A stretch of 52,878 nucleotides of DNA, taken from Sphaerosporella brunnea. Lineage: Eukaryota > Ascomycota > Pezizomycetes > Pezizales > Pyronemataceae. The translations under genes were made by a program, and so were the position numbers. Below the pieces are notes generated by a model that was not told the origin of the DNA, did not search any database, and was given only the letters and a program-made list of their open reading frames with translations. Location of the stretch: positions 1 through 52,878 of the forward strand of contig VXIS01000332.1 in the NCBI GenBank assembly GCA_008704415.1, in the 5' to 3' direction. Position 1 is the stretch's first letter, and each line of letters begins with the position of its first letter. Positions 1 through 10,172 of the stretch are shown piece after piece.

Positions 1-500
1 GCCTACGTGACATGCAGGTGTCCACCGCGCCCGCCAGTCACCCGAACTATCTACCGTTGTTTTAAATAATTCAAGACTCAGAGGACGATGTCACACTGAG
101 TCCGCACAACCTGCGATCATTCCACCAGAAAACCAACAGTCATTCCATCGCCGCTGCCCGAGTTCCCGAATTTCCATCGCGGAAATAAGACTGCCACATG
201 AATACGTCCTCGATGACCAGGTAACCAGCACGGCACCCAAACACCCGTGGACGGTGTCTCGGAATACCGATAACTGGCGAGGGATGATGGGGTTTCGACC
301 ACTTAGTGCATTTGCGTATTGCCCCGTGATCGGCACGATCGACATATCTGCACAACCGGGAACCCCAGGCGCCTGTCAGGCGTCCAAACATTTACAACGT
401 CGCCCGGAGCCTATCCGACAAGCCCGACACGTGCTCCAGCCCCGCCTACTTTGTGGGTCCCCGTTTGCCCCGCGGGCCGGCCCGTCTATTGGCACCCCTG
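1..500 (-). mobile_element. Non-autonomous hAT element, 5' end at 500, left end outside window
   Basis: The segment ends with CTATTGGCACCCCTG at 486-500, the reverse complement of the terminal inverted repeat shared by the hAT copies in this window. The inner 100 bp match the start of the copy at 22099 in opposite orientation, including CCAATAGACGGGCCGGCCCG. Positions 150-290 match 25340-25470. The first 40 bases match the subterminal 3' region of the 25193 copy, so the missing 3' terminus should lie roughly 100 bp left of the window. No transposase coding sequence is visible, so this is an internally deleted derivative. The 8-bp target duplication cannot be tested because one end is absent. 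Confidence 0.75.
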
Positions 501-1507
501 CTCACAACGGGTCTTCTGTGGCTCCACCCACCGATCCTTCTGGCGTTTGCGCTGTGTTTCACCACGTCGCGGTCGCAGGCGACGGAAGATCGGTACGACC
601 CGGGTTTTGAACCATGCGCTGAGCTTTGCAGCACCCCGTTGCGCACTCGCCGAAGTCTGCGTAACTATGGACGATCCTGTGTGATTTCTGGGGTTTCGAT
701 TGCAGCGGTCGTCGCGCCGGTTCAGCTTGCTCACCACCCGCGGTAGCCAGAAGCGGGGATATGGCGAGCGTGTACCGTATTACCTCAGCCATAAGGCAAT
801 TTCGACGGCGTGAAACTAGTGAAAGGTGGTGGGCGAAGTAAATCTGAGCGCATGACGTATATGGACATGCGATGGAGACGGCTCGCGCAGCAACATCTCT
901 GTGCCACACATCCTTTAAAGAACTCCACCAAAATTTATTTCAAGTAACTGTGTGCAATATCCTATTGCAAAAATAGACCGCTGATCTAAAACCGGTTCCA
1001 GTTAACCGGGAGCGCAGCGGTCGCCACCCGGTCATTCACAGTCGCGTTCTTCGGGCCCAGCTGATTATGGGGTCGCATTTTTATGGTTAGATACTGAAAT
1101 GGGCAATTACTGAACCGCAGTGTTGCCAGCTGCTGTGTGAGGTCACTGCTGAGGCGCTGGCTGGGGCAGTTGTTGACTGTACCAGTAGCCGCCATGGTCT
1201 CCTTCTTGATGCACTGTTTAAGGGCTTCTGTCACGCCAACTTTACTTACTAATTTTTTCTTCACCCAACACCTTTCTCCAGGAGCCTCCTTCTTGGTCGG
1301 CTGCCAATAGTTTCGCACCCTCGAAATTGCCTTATGGCAGAGATAATACCGTATGCCGGAATGGGTTCCAATTATTAGGAGGTGGCGTTTATGAATCGTC
1401 AGCAAGCGCGCTGAATAGTACTAAAGATCTAGAATATCGTGCGTTGCGATCGAACGCTACACCGGCGCTTAAGGCGGCAACGTGGCCTTGGGTTGCGGGC
1501 AATTACC
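501..1507. other. No recognisable gene
   Basis: Short overlapping ORFs on both strands show no domain, intron signal or repeat that I recognise. I see nothing to annotate here. Confidence 0.5.
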
Positions 1508-1618
1508 GCATAAACTCGCAAACAAGAGACTGGGCTAAGTCACTGCACCATGTAGGCTTAGTGACTTTGCCACATGGCGCAGTGACTTATCCCCAGTCTC
1601 TTGTTCGCGAGTTTATGC
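1508..1618. repeat. Long inverted repeat (hairpin/cruciform-capable)
   Basis: The left arm, about 1508-1553, begins GCATAAACTCGC and runs through CAAGAGACTGGG. It is almost exactly repeated as its reverse complement at 1572-1618, which ends GCGAGTTTATGC. Each arm is about 46 nt with only a few mismatches or single-base indels, and the loop is under 20 nt. The inner part also repeats AGTCACT/AGTGACT. There is no associated ORF. It could be a palindromic MITE remnant, a replication- or amplification-derived foldback, or a transcribed hairpin; the sequence does not decide. Confidence 0.85.
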
Positions 1619-2222
1619 AGTACTTTGACACGCAGAGCACCATACCGTATTATCCCGGCAATAACGAAATTGCACAGACGCCGAAGTGTACTGACACGTG
1701 ATAATCGCGGTATAAGGTTGATGATCATTTAGGCGCGTCAAACGCCCAGTATGTTCACGCAGCCGCAGCGATTGAAGCCTTTAAGGATGGCGCCGTTGGT
1801 TCCGTACATTGAGGCCACGTTTCTTCCATTTGGCTAGCAACAAAGGAAACAAGCAAGAGACGAACGTAACAGATTCAGCAACCACCGCGAGCAAAACCTA
1901 TGACAGCTACCCAGACAAAGAGAACAAGTGAGAGATGAAAGTAACATAGCCAGGCGCGGCCAAATCGCCCAGCTATCCACCCACGTAACGCAGCGATACA
2001 AACAATCCCAATCTCCCCACAAAGGAAGAGAATTATACAGTACCTGACAAGAACACCGAAAACCTCACAAAGCAAGGTAAAGTATCTATTTGAACATCCT
2101 ATTACGCGTTAGGATCAACATCGCAGCGGTGTTTGTCTTTAGTGACTTACGAAAGAGGTTTATCGAAATAGAAAAAACGCGACACAATGCAAAAGCCTTC
2201 GAGGAAAATAATAGGATATCGG
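1619..2222. other. No recognisable gene
   Basis: No domain, tRNA or repeat was recognised between the palindrome and the orphan ORF. Small ORFs are present on both strands but carry no recognisable signature. Confidence 0.45.
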
Positions 2223-3143
2223 CTACAGGCGACGTCGCTTGTTCGCCTGCTCTTGGTCGTTGCGGTTGTTGTCAACTGCAATAGATCCGGGGTATGGATT
2301 AACGTTCTGCTTGACCATCGCTCCAAGAACCTCCGACCTGACTGCCCCCTGGATCTGGTTTAAGGCGTTCTCCATTCTGTCGAGTTTCCGTTTCGGCAAT
2401 ACCATGGTCATGGCCGCGCCGGAGTTGGTCGCGGTCCTGGTGCTATTGGCGCTGGCGTTGGAGGCGGCGGCGGGGGTGAACACGGCGGCAGCGGCAGAAC
2501 CGGTGGCAGCGGAGGCCGAGAGTGAGGTGGCGGCGGCGGCGATATTCACAGCGGCGTCGGTGTCGGTGGTGGTGGCAGTGGAGGCGGGGAGTGAGGTGGC
2601 GGCGGCGTCCATAGTGACAGCGTCGTCGGTGTCTGTAGTAGTGCCAGTGGAAGCCGAAGGAACAGCACTTGTGGGGGTGCGTGTGGGGGCAGGAGGACCA
2701 GCACTCCTGGGCGTGGCGGTTGGAGGACGAGCAGAAGAAGGCGGAGCAGGTGCACCGGGAGGCAGGATCCACTGAACCGTAACGTCGAGTGGCGTGGGCG
2801 TGGGCGAGGCCGCGGGAAGCGCACGGTACCAGGCAGCGTCGGTGTTCTGCTTGGCATAGCGCAGCAACCCGTCGACAAACCTGTACAATAATGCCTTGTT
2901 GCCGCTCCGGTATAGCTCCGGGTGCACTTCGTGCACCTTCGCCATATTGGCGAGGGTGCAGAGGAGCACCGCGCGCTCCGTCGCCTCGCCCAAGAACCGC
3001 CTCCACCAATCAGGAATGCGGTCCCAGCCATTCGCTCGCGCGTGCTGGAGGAGTAGGATTTGTAGGTTGTTGCCCGGCGACTTCTCAACACCCGCGGCTT
3101 CGTATATGCCCTTGAGTGAGAGTTTTTTCTGTTTCGGTGACAT
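2223..3143 (-). CDS. Hypothetical Ala/Thr/Pro-rich protein, 306 aa
   Basis: This is one of the few intact non-transposon ORFs in the window, opening with an ATG (MSPKQKK) and uninterrupted to its stop. Residues 1 to about 108 look like a helical, globular N-terminal domain with a Trp-rich patch (DRIPDWWRRF). Residues about 110-245 are low complexity (Pro, then Ala/Thr/Ser) and contain two imperfect copies of a unit of about 22 residues with the core TTTDTD followed by AATSL. The C-terminal 60 residues return to a predicted helix (KRKLDRMENALNQIQGAVRS) and end in a basic cluster, NKRRRL, which could be a nuclear localisation signal. No family was recognised and no neighbouring gene suggests a role. 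The long plus-strand ORF at 2239-2775 is its GC-rich antisense shadow. Introns are not obvious. Function unknown. Confidence 0.6.
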   Translation of the reverse strand: MSPKQKKLSLKGIYEAAGVEKSPGNNLQILLLQHARANGWDRIPDWWRRFLGEATERAVLLCTLANMAKVHEVHPELYRSGNKALLYRFVDGLLRYAKQNTDAAWYRALPAASPTPTPLDVTVQWILPPGAPAPPSSARPPTATPRSAGPPAPTRTPTSAVPSASTGTTTDTDDAVTMDAAATSLPASTATTTDTDAAVNIAAAATSLSASAATGSAAAAVFTPAAASNASANSTRTATNSGAAMTMVLPKRKLDRMENALNQIQGAVRSEVLGAMVKQNVNPYPGSIAVDNNRNDQEQANKRRRL

Positions 3144-6100
3144 TTAGTGCGTGCTATGTTGGCGTTGTGGACGATAGGATGTGCTCAGTGGACAATAAGA
3201 ACGTAGGTGGCGAGATATATTGAAGGTACACAGCTAAGTGCGAGTTGCTGCTCCCTTGAGAGGCAGAAACGAGCACTGGTATATCACTAGTTCATACTTG
3301 GATCCATTAGAGAGTCATACTCTATGTTTCAACAGTCGTGTCTGCGGTCGTAACGGGTCAAGATGTCGATGATTTGATGGAGTGGGGGCTTGGGCGGAGT
3401 TAAGACTGCGACTTGGGGCTGGTGGGCATGCACCCCTTACACTCCTTACTGACCCTACATTGGAGTGGGCTGTCGGTGATTGAAAGGGGTTCGACGGTGG
3501 ATACCTACTTTCTCACACCAGCCGAGTCGGGTGCCAACCGATGGTTTCTGTCTCTGCTACATTTCGTCAAAATCTGCATTGGCGTAGTTATGTGAAGCCC
3601 AGCCTGGTGCGCTGCTGCGGTGTTGCTCCACCGTATCGCACTCTGGACCAGTACCTTGCTTCTACATGGGAAGACACGAGCGGCTGGTCATTGCAACCAG
3701 GCTCAGTAAAAGAACTGAAAAACCGCTTGTGGAGGGTCAACTCTGAGGTTCCGGTGAATGACATACTCATGGGTAGTGTTGGCATGCCAAGGAACGTGGT
3801 ATATAGCCGTTTTCATCGCAGAGCTGAATTTCATCTTGCCAGTTACTGTTGGCTGTAAAATGCGCAGATGACGCCTGCACTTTTCCTTGCTATGTTCTTC
3901 CCAGTTCTTACTCTTTCTACATTTTGCCGGAGTGCACAGGTTCACATTGAGGCCGATGATTTTTGCTGCTATATATTGTACGCTGTCTTTTGGCCTCCCA
4001 TTGGTACATTGTTGTTGATTCTGTACTTCACCGCCGATTGGTTCATGGCCAGTGGTCAATAGGGAGCCCGCCCGCAGCCTGGGCTGTTGGCTGTTGGCTG
4101 ACAGACTGTTATAAAATCCTAGCCCCAGCTGTTTTGACGGCATAACAGTCCAGCTGAATTGTGTGCTGTTGCCAACATGTTCCTCCTCGCACTAGTGGGT
4201 GACAGTGGAATGCGCTGCGGGTCACATCCGCAGGTATCATGAGGGGTCTCACATCCGCTTCTCTAACTATCATGGCGCTCCATGCGCATGTAGCATTGCA
4301 GTTTGAGCTCAAGGCAGACTGCTTGACACACCCAGCCTGTCTGGCTTTGGCTTGTTCAATTGGTCATTGACAGCACTGGTGGTACTGAAACAACTACAAC
4401 AACGGGCACAGGCAGCGTGGCCGCAGCAAAACCGAAGGTGCGCGTTCAATTCCAATAGACACTAATATACCGATATGCTGAGGCGCCACGGTGACAACAG
4501 ATTGCAGGCGCCGGGATCTGGCGAGGAGGACATGTCGACACCCACATGATGTGAGATTGGAGTTCCTTGGGAGCCCGACGCCTATATGTCGTACACCACC
4601 GCGATTGGTTGCAGGTACCAACACGCCACAGAAAAGTATGCATATCCCATAAAGATACTAATGCGATTGTAAATACACTACCATGGAGGAGGTGCCTATG
4701 CCGTAGCCGAGCGGCGTCTACCATACATGGTAGGGGCCACGGTGCCTACGGACGGGTGACTGACCAAAGGCCGGAGACTGAGCGACAACCGGAGATTAGT
4801 GTTCCTAGTGGACGTCCAGCCGGGCTGACTGTGTGTGGCTCCGTTGGAGCACATCAAAGCTGCTGTTTAGATACGAAGAATGGTTAAAAACGACACGTCA
4901 AAGTCGAGCTGATCATCAACCCAGCCTGTCCGGCGGGGTAATGTGGGGATGCGGGCAGACTGGGAAGGTAGTGCCGTGCACTCAGTCCACTGCCGGGCTC
5001 TGAACCTGTGAGGTGCAATCTCCGCCGTGCCATATTCCTGGGTAGCCGCGACGGCCGCTGGCGGTGGGTGGACATTGCGCACTCGACGCATGGGAGCGGG
5101 TAGTAGCAGGCTGATGACCACCAGATCATAAACCCACAGTATGCGGGTTTCGATGGCCAACCCGTGACGGCGATTTTACAATACATATTTCAGGAAATCG
5201 ACGTTTTGAAACCATTCGAGGGTGTGGGCAGGTCATAGTTGGCGTCAGATTTGGTTGCAGAACCAGAATCCATACCTTCCAGGGCAGCATAGTGATATAT
5301 GCGGACGCATGCGTCAGAGCACCAACAGGTGAACCTACGCTCGATCATGGCCGTCGCGCGCATTGAAGATTCCAAGAATCACAGGGTTTGCGGGCCCACC
5401 TGCGCCGGAATGACGCCCCTTCTAGCATTGAACGGCCTCTGGGTTCCCCGCGTGTCCTCGCCATTGAGAAAAGTGCGTCTTCCAGTTTTCAATGGCTCGT
5501 CGCCTGATTGCCGAGGCGCTGAGGATTGTCCATGTAGGATGGTTATTGGTAACCTTTTTTCTTTGCGAGGGAGGGGAAGGCAGGCACGATGGGTGCAACG
5601 ACAATGTTGAGGTGAGCAGGTACGCTTACCCGCATACCAAAAGACACCAAGCGATGGCAAAACTCCCACCGGATGTTTTGCTTGACGACTACGGTAACGT
5701 TGGCAAAGATGCGGAGAAAACGTGACCGACGCGTCCAACTGATCCAACGCACATACACTGCAGGATTTTTCAACTGCTTGCGAAGATGGATAGGTCCGGG
5801 TAGTGTGAGTGTTTGTGTCATTGAGTTGACTGTCTGCAAGCCACCTTGATGGATCATCGCCGACCCTTCACTCGTCCTTGCTTAAATCCCGTCAGCGCCC
5901 GCATCCATCCTATCTCATGGATCAACTGCACCCACGCGCTTCCCTCTCCCCGCTGCCTACAGTCCTCACTTTTGACTTTGTGTTTGTTTCACTTTTGGAT
6001 CACAAACTGCCTGTCCACCCTTCCACTCTAGCTCGTAAAACCTGCTGCTTCCCCTTCCCGTTCACCTTCCTCCCCAAGGCCCACAGCCTGCGTGTGTTAT

Positions 6101-8005
6101 GCGGTCGGGGGTATAGACTGCACCCCCGCCAATGTAAACGTTGAAGCTCACAACCCGCGTCCAGCTAGGCAAACCCAGGTTGGGACGCTTGGCCTTGGCT
6201 CCCGGTTGTCTGCCGCTTTCCACGTGCGTTTCTCTTGTCTGTTATCATCTGGTTACATCCCTACTCTGTCTCACCACAGGTCAGTGACGTTGTCGATAGT
6301 TGGGGAGCTGAGGGTGGGAAGTGTCACGGCCCACATGATCGGAATGCACGGAGGGTGCTTGGACGTCGCAGCAGAGGCCAAAAACGGCACTGCTGACGTC
6401 CTCAATAACACACGCGAACATATGGCACAGTGGACTGCCTTCCCGTAGATCATGTTCAGCACGAGGCAAAGCATTCTCCAACTCCATCGCCCTGATACAG
6501 GCTTTGAGGGGCGGGAGTTTGAATCATCAGCGACGACATCCAGATTCCAGACAGCTGGTGGCGGTCACAATAGCTAGGTGGACAGTGTTGGGGTCGAGAA
6601 CACGGCCGTCGGTACGCGTTTAGCGAACTTTTCACTGGTTCCTCCAGGAGTGGACGTGTTGCCCATCCGTTTCGAAGTCCAACCTCCAAGGCGTCCTCAG
6701 CTTTTTGAGCGGGCTATTGACAACACTGATCTTTCGACGGCGATGAGGGATCAGTACGGGCGGAATGCAGAAGGGCGCACCGTGGGGCAAAATTACCTGT
6801 TGGTTCGCAATCAGGGGTAGTTGAAGGCTGACTTTGCGGCCTAGACGCTTTGGCGGCCCTGCCTTGATGCCGGGCGGCGAGGTCCATTTTACCCACAGCG
6901 TATCGGTATTCGGTTCAGCGTCAGAGCGTTCCGGCCGCATAAGCAGCCACTGACAGAACTAAGGTGCGTGGGCATGGAGCGACAGCTGGTGGGGGAAGGT
7001 GCGTTTGCGCTGGAAGCGTATAGCCTTGGACGACGAGGAATACAGATACAAGGAGAGTGATCAGCACCGCTGGAAGGCATTGAGGTTGTGTTCGCCGGAG
7101 AACACTGCAAATAGAAACACAGCCCACATGGAAGGCTGGCAATGGTTTGACCGAAGTTCGAAATGCTCTAAATGACTGCGCGGTGAAACAGGTCGGCAGT
7201 GTAAGGTGTGAATGGGAGTGTGTATTTGATCAGAAGGACGCTCGAAAGAGGCCATTCAGGCGAGAGTGAAGTCGTGGGGATGATGGCCTACAACATGATT
7301 TCAGAGACGCGGTGCGTGCTGCGTTGACAATTGCACTCTCTATCAACATTGAAGTTGCAAGCAACACGTTCCGCTCCTGCTCGTGCGATACTGTTAGGTG
7401 CTCGAGTATTCTGCTCTGCTCGACTTCTTCCAATTGAGTTCTCGATCGCCATCAATCTGATTAGGCCGACCAAGATGGAAGAACTCACAGCAATTGAGTA
7501 AGCTTGAATGATGTTCCATTACAAAGCAAGGTGGCCCGTGGCGTACCAGTACAATATAGAAACATGCTTCACTAGCCGGCACTTGCTCCACATTCTCTCC
7601 CATATTCCAACAAATCAAGCAACCAGCCCGGTCTCAGAGATTATGCCTTCCGCGCAGCATATTTGTTGTGCTGCGCGTTTTGTGCGACGCCAGAAAGCAT
7701 CAACGACGCCGATTTTATGGCTGAAGACACCAAACGTAAACAGGTGGTAGTCAACGCGACTGGCATTTCGAGCGCCATGCAATAAGGCGAGGTGTCAAGC
7801 CGATATGGCACATTCTGGTGACGTAAAAATTCAAATCGTCTTTCGCGAGACCGTGGTCGTCTGGTGCACGAGATCGCGGCATGGTGTTTATTGTGACGGC
7901 ACGCTGAAGAAGCGGTGATATCCGACGTGCGTACGGTGACAACAACACCTTGCAAGAAGGGGTGTAAACCATCTTCAAGGTATAGCTATAGGGAGCTGGG
8001 CATCT
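3144..8005. other. Long stretch without a recognised gene
   Basis: About 4.9 kb in which I cannot identify a conserved gene. The most protein-like ORF is 6578-6820 (plus, about 80 codons, containing PIRFEVQPPRRPQLFERAI), but it has no ATG at its start and no recognised domain. The last several hundred bases before 8006 probably contain decayed gag and 5' sequence of the downstream gypsy element. I could not find a 5' LTR matching the LTR at 13067. Confidence 0.4.
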
Positions 8006-8521
8006 ATGCTTTGGCTTCTGCGCGATCTTCTGGCCTCTCCAAGGGTCCAAATGGTCGGGGAAGACGACCAGCAGGCCGTATATCATGTTGAAGACACCGG
8101 CGATGCGGAGTATGATTATCGCCATCAGGAATTCGTTGAGTCATTCTTTCCTGCGGGCTTCACTCACGGCGATTTCAAACGATATTCGTCAGAATATGGT
8201 GGTGAGGAGATCCACGACGACATCGATTGCTGCCACTTTACAGCAAAAGTTCCGCCAACGCCAACATGTGTGACTGCGAGCGCTGTAATCACCCGCCAAG
8301 CAGCTCCTCAAACATTGCATGAATCCAGAAAGACCAAGGATCCGGTACCTGCATTTCACGCAACTGTCAAGGCGTTGATTGAGTGCAAACGGTGTCAAGC
8401 TCGATACCCGTCCAAAACCAAGCTTTTCAAGCACCTCCGCGAGTCTGGTCATTTCACCTTGACGGTCCATCACACCGAACCCTCACAGGAAGAAGGACTC
8501 ATGGGCATTCACATTCGCTGA
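8006..8521 (+). pseudogene. Gypsy gag-pol segment with zinc finger
   Basis: The 171-codon ORF lies immediately upstream of the retropepsin segment. Near its C-terminus it holds a CxxC...H...H motif (CKRCQARYPSKTKLFKHLRESGH), a C2H2-type finger like those found between gag and protease in fungal chromoviruses. The N-terminal part is acidic (EDDQQAVYHVEDTGDAEYDYR) and unstructured in appearance. The ATG at 8006 is the first in frame, but it is probably internal to a longer original polyprotein because no gag capsid ORF precedes it. A frameshift separates it from the protease. Confidence 0.65.
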
Positions 8522-8534
8522 GCCAGTTATGATC

Positions 8535-9383
8535 ACGTCTGAGGCCGACCCTATCCCCGGTACTGGATATGAGTTTCGCAAGTTCAATTTTCTTGAGATT
8601 GGGGTCCGCCTGGCCGTTGATTCCGAGGTGATATGGGGTTGCCTGGATACCGGATGCGGGATGAGCCTGGTTGAGATCACATGGCTTACGGAGAGGATGC
8701 CATAGTCGAGAATACTTAACACGGCGTCAAGCGTGCCAGTGCGAGGCATTGGTTCCCAATCGCACGTATCCAACAGTTTCATCGTGATGATGATGTACTT
8801 CCCAAACTGCGATGGCTCGAAACTGACCAAGATTACCTGGGAATTGCACCTTGTTGAGGGTCTGGGAGGTAAGGTCCTCCTTGGAATTGACATCATCAAG
8901 CCCGAACGGATCACGCCGGACGTTCACAACGAGACGGCTCATATCGGATCCTGCCGTCTTGACGTGCCGATCCGGGTCATGGCTAGGGGAAGGCAGATAG
9001 TCTGCAGGAAGATGACGACTACAGAACGTAAGAGTGTCATGCCAGGCTCTCGAGCGTGGATCCCAGTCCGCATGAAGAACCTTCCAGAGGATTGTGATTT
9101 CAAGTTTACTCCAGTTTACGACGAGACCACCAAACACCTGGTACACAACGGGGGATTTACCCGCGCCCTTGTCAACCACGGCACAACAGCTATAATCCAC
9201 CATAACACGTCGTTCGAACCTGTTACGATACATAAGGGTCTGCGTATTAGATACGCGGAAGACTGGACTCCTGAGTCGTATCACGGGCATGTCGACATAA
9301 ATGGCATGGACGAGAGGACTCGCACTATTCTGGAACATTCCATGATGGAAGGCGTCTGGGCTGGCAACGAAGATTTCAATTGA
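8535..9383 (+). pseudogene. Gypsy aspartic protease and linker
   Basis: The retropepsin active site is visible as GCLDTGCGMSLV, with the catalytic Asp codon at 8646-8648 followed by Thr-Gly. The flap and second-half signature appears as LLGIDIIKP around 8878-8904, equivalent to the hLG.D motif before the RT linker. An in-frame TAG at 8703-8705 and a TGA at 9381-9383 break the frame. The segment from 8733 is open to 9383. In the intact family this enzyme processes the gag-pol polyprotein in the cytoplasmic particle. Confidence 0.7.
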
Positions 9384-9464
9384 GTTACGACAGAAGGGGT
9401 ATGGCTTGACAACCAGGGCACGCAGGTGTCCGAAGAATGATCGTACCACTGTGCAATCAGCAGC

Positions 9465-10172
9465 GTGTCCCGCTCGGTCGGCAAGCTGGAGGTGAGCGTC
9501 CCCGCCACAACGGCTACAGGAAAATTTGTCGCTGAAAATGTCAACTTCAACTCCACGGACGATATTACAGCCCATCAGACAAACCCGCTGAGGAAGTTAT
9601 GCGCTGAATATGCTCCTATTTTTGAGGACCGAGGTCAGGTAGCAGACAAACCAGAAGAAGATTGGATGCGTATTACCCTGAAACCGGGCGTCTACTTGCA
9701 GTCAAAGGGGCCATACGCTGCATCTCAACGGGACAGGAAGTGCATCGATCAGACTTCTGACAAGATGCACAACAAGGATAAGATGGAATGGGGGCCACGG
9801 TGGCCGCAGCCGGGGACCATGCCAGCAGGCTTTCCGGCCTTTGTGGTCTGGAATGGAGAGAACGGTCGAGTGGTAATGGATATCCGTGATGTCAACGACA
9901 AGACGATAACAGATCCATTTCCGATGCCGAAAAAGGAAGAAATACTAAACGGAGTACGCGGGAAGCAGTGGCTATCGGTGTTTGACTTGACGGCTGCCTT
10001 CCTTCAGAGGCGCGTCGTGGTTGAGGACCGTTGGAAGCTTACCGTCATCACGCACCGCGGCCTGGAACGATACAAAGTTGCACCGATGGGATACAAAAAA
10101 TTGCCCTGCCCATATGCAGCGGTATATGGATATTCTGTTGCGATCCTCCACCACACGATGCGATATCGATGA
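9465..10172 (+). pseudogene. Gypsy reverse transcriptase, N-terminal half
   Basis: This segment is in the same frame as the protease and contains the RT fingers and palm start. Visible motifs are RVVMDIRDVNDKTITDPFPMP (conserved R.v.DyR.lN..t..d.yPlP), SVFDLTAAF with the first catalytic Asp, and THRGLERYKVAPMGY (conserved t..G.yef.vmPFGl). Reading breaks at about 10100, where continuation moves by one frame into the next ORF, consistent with a small indel. It ends at a stop at 10172 that is an artefact of the frameshift. Confidence 0.8.

Noticed and set aside
2239..2775. 178-codon Val/Ala-rich plus-strand ORF
   Set aside because: It lies antisense to the low-complexity Ala/Thr part of the 2223-3143 ORF and has no start context or domain of its own.
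9281..9575. Long minus-strand ORFs overlapping gypsy pol (8727-9575 and others)
   Set aside because: They are antisense to clear protease and RT motifs.
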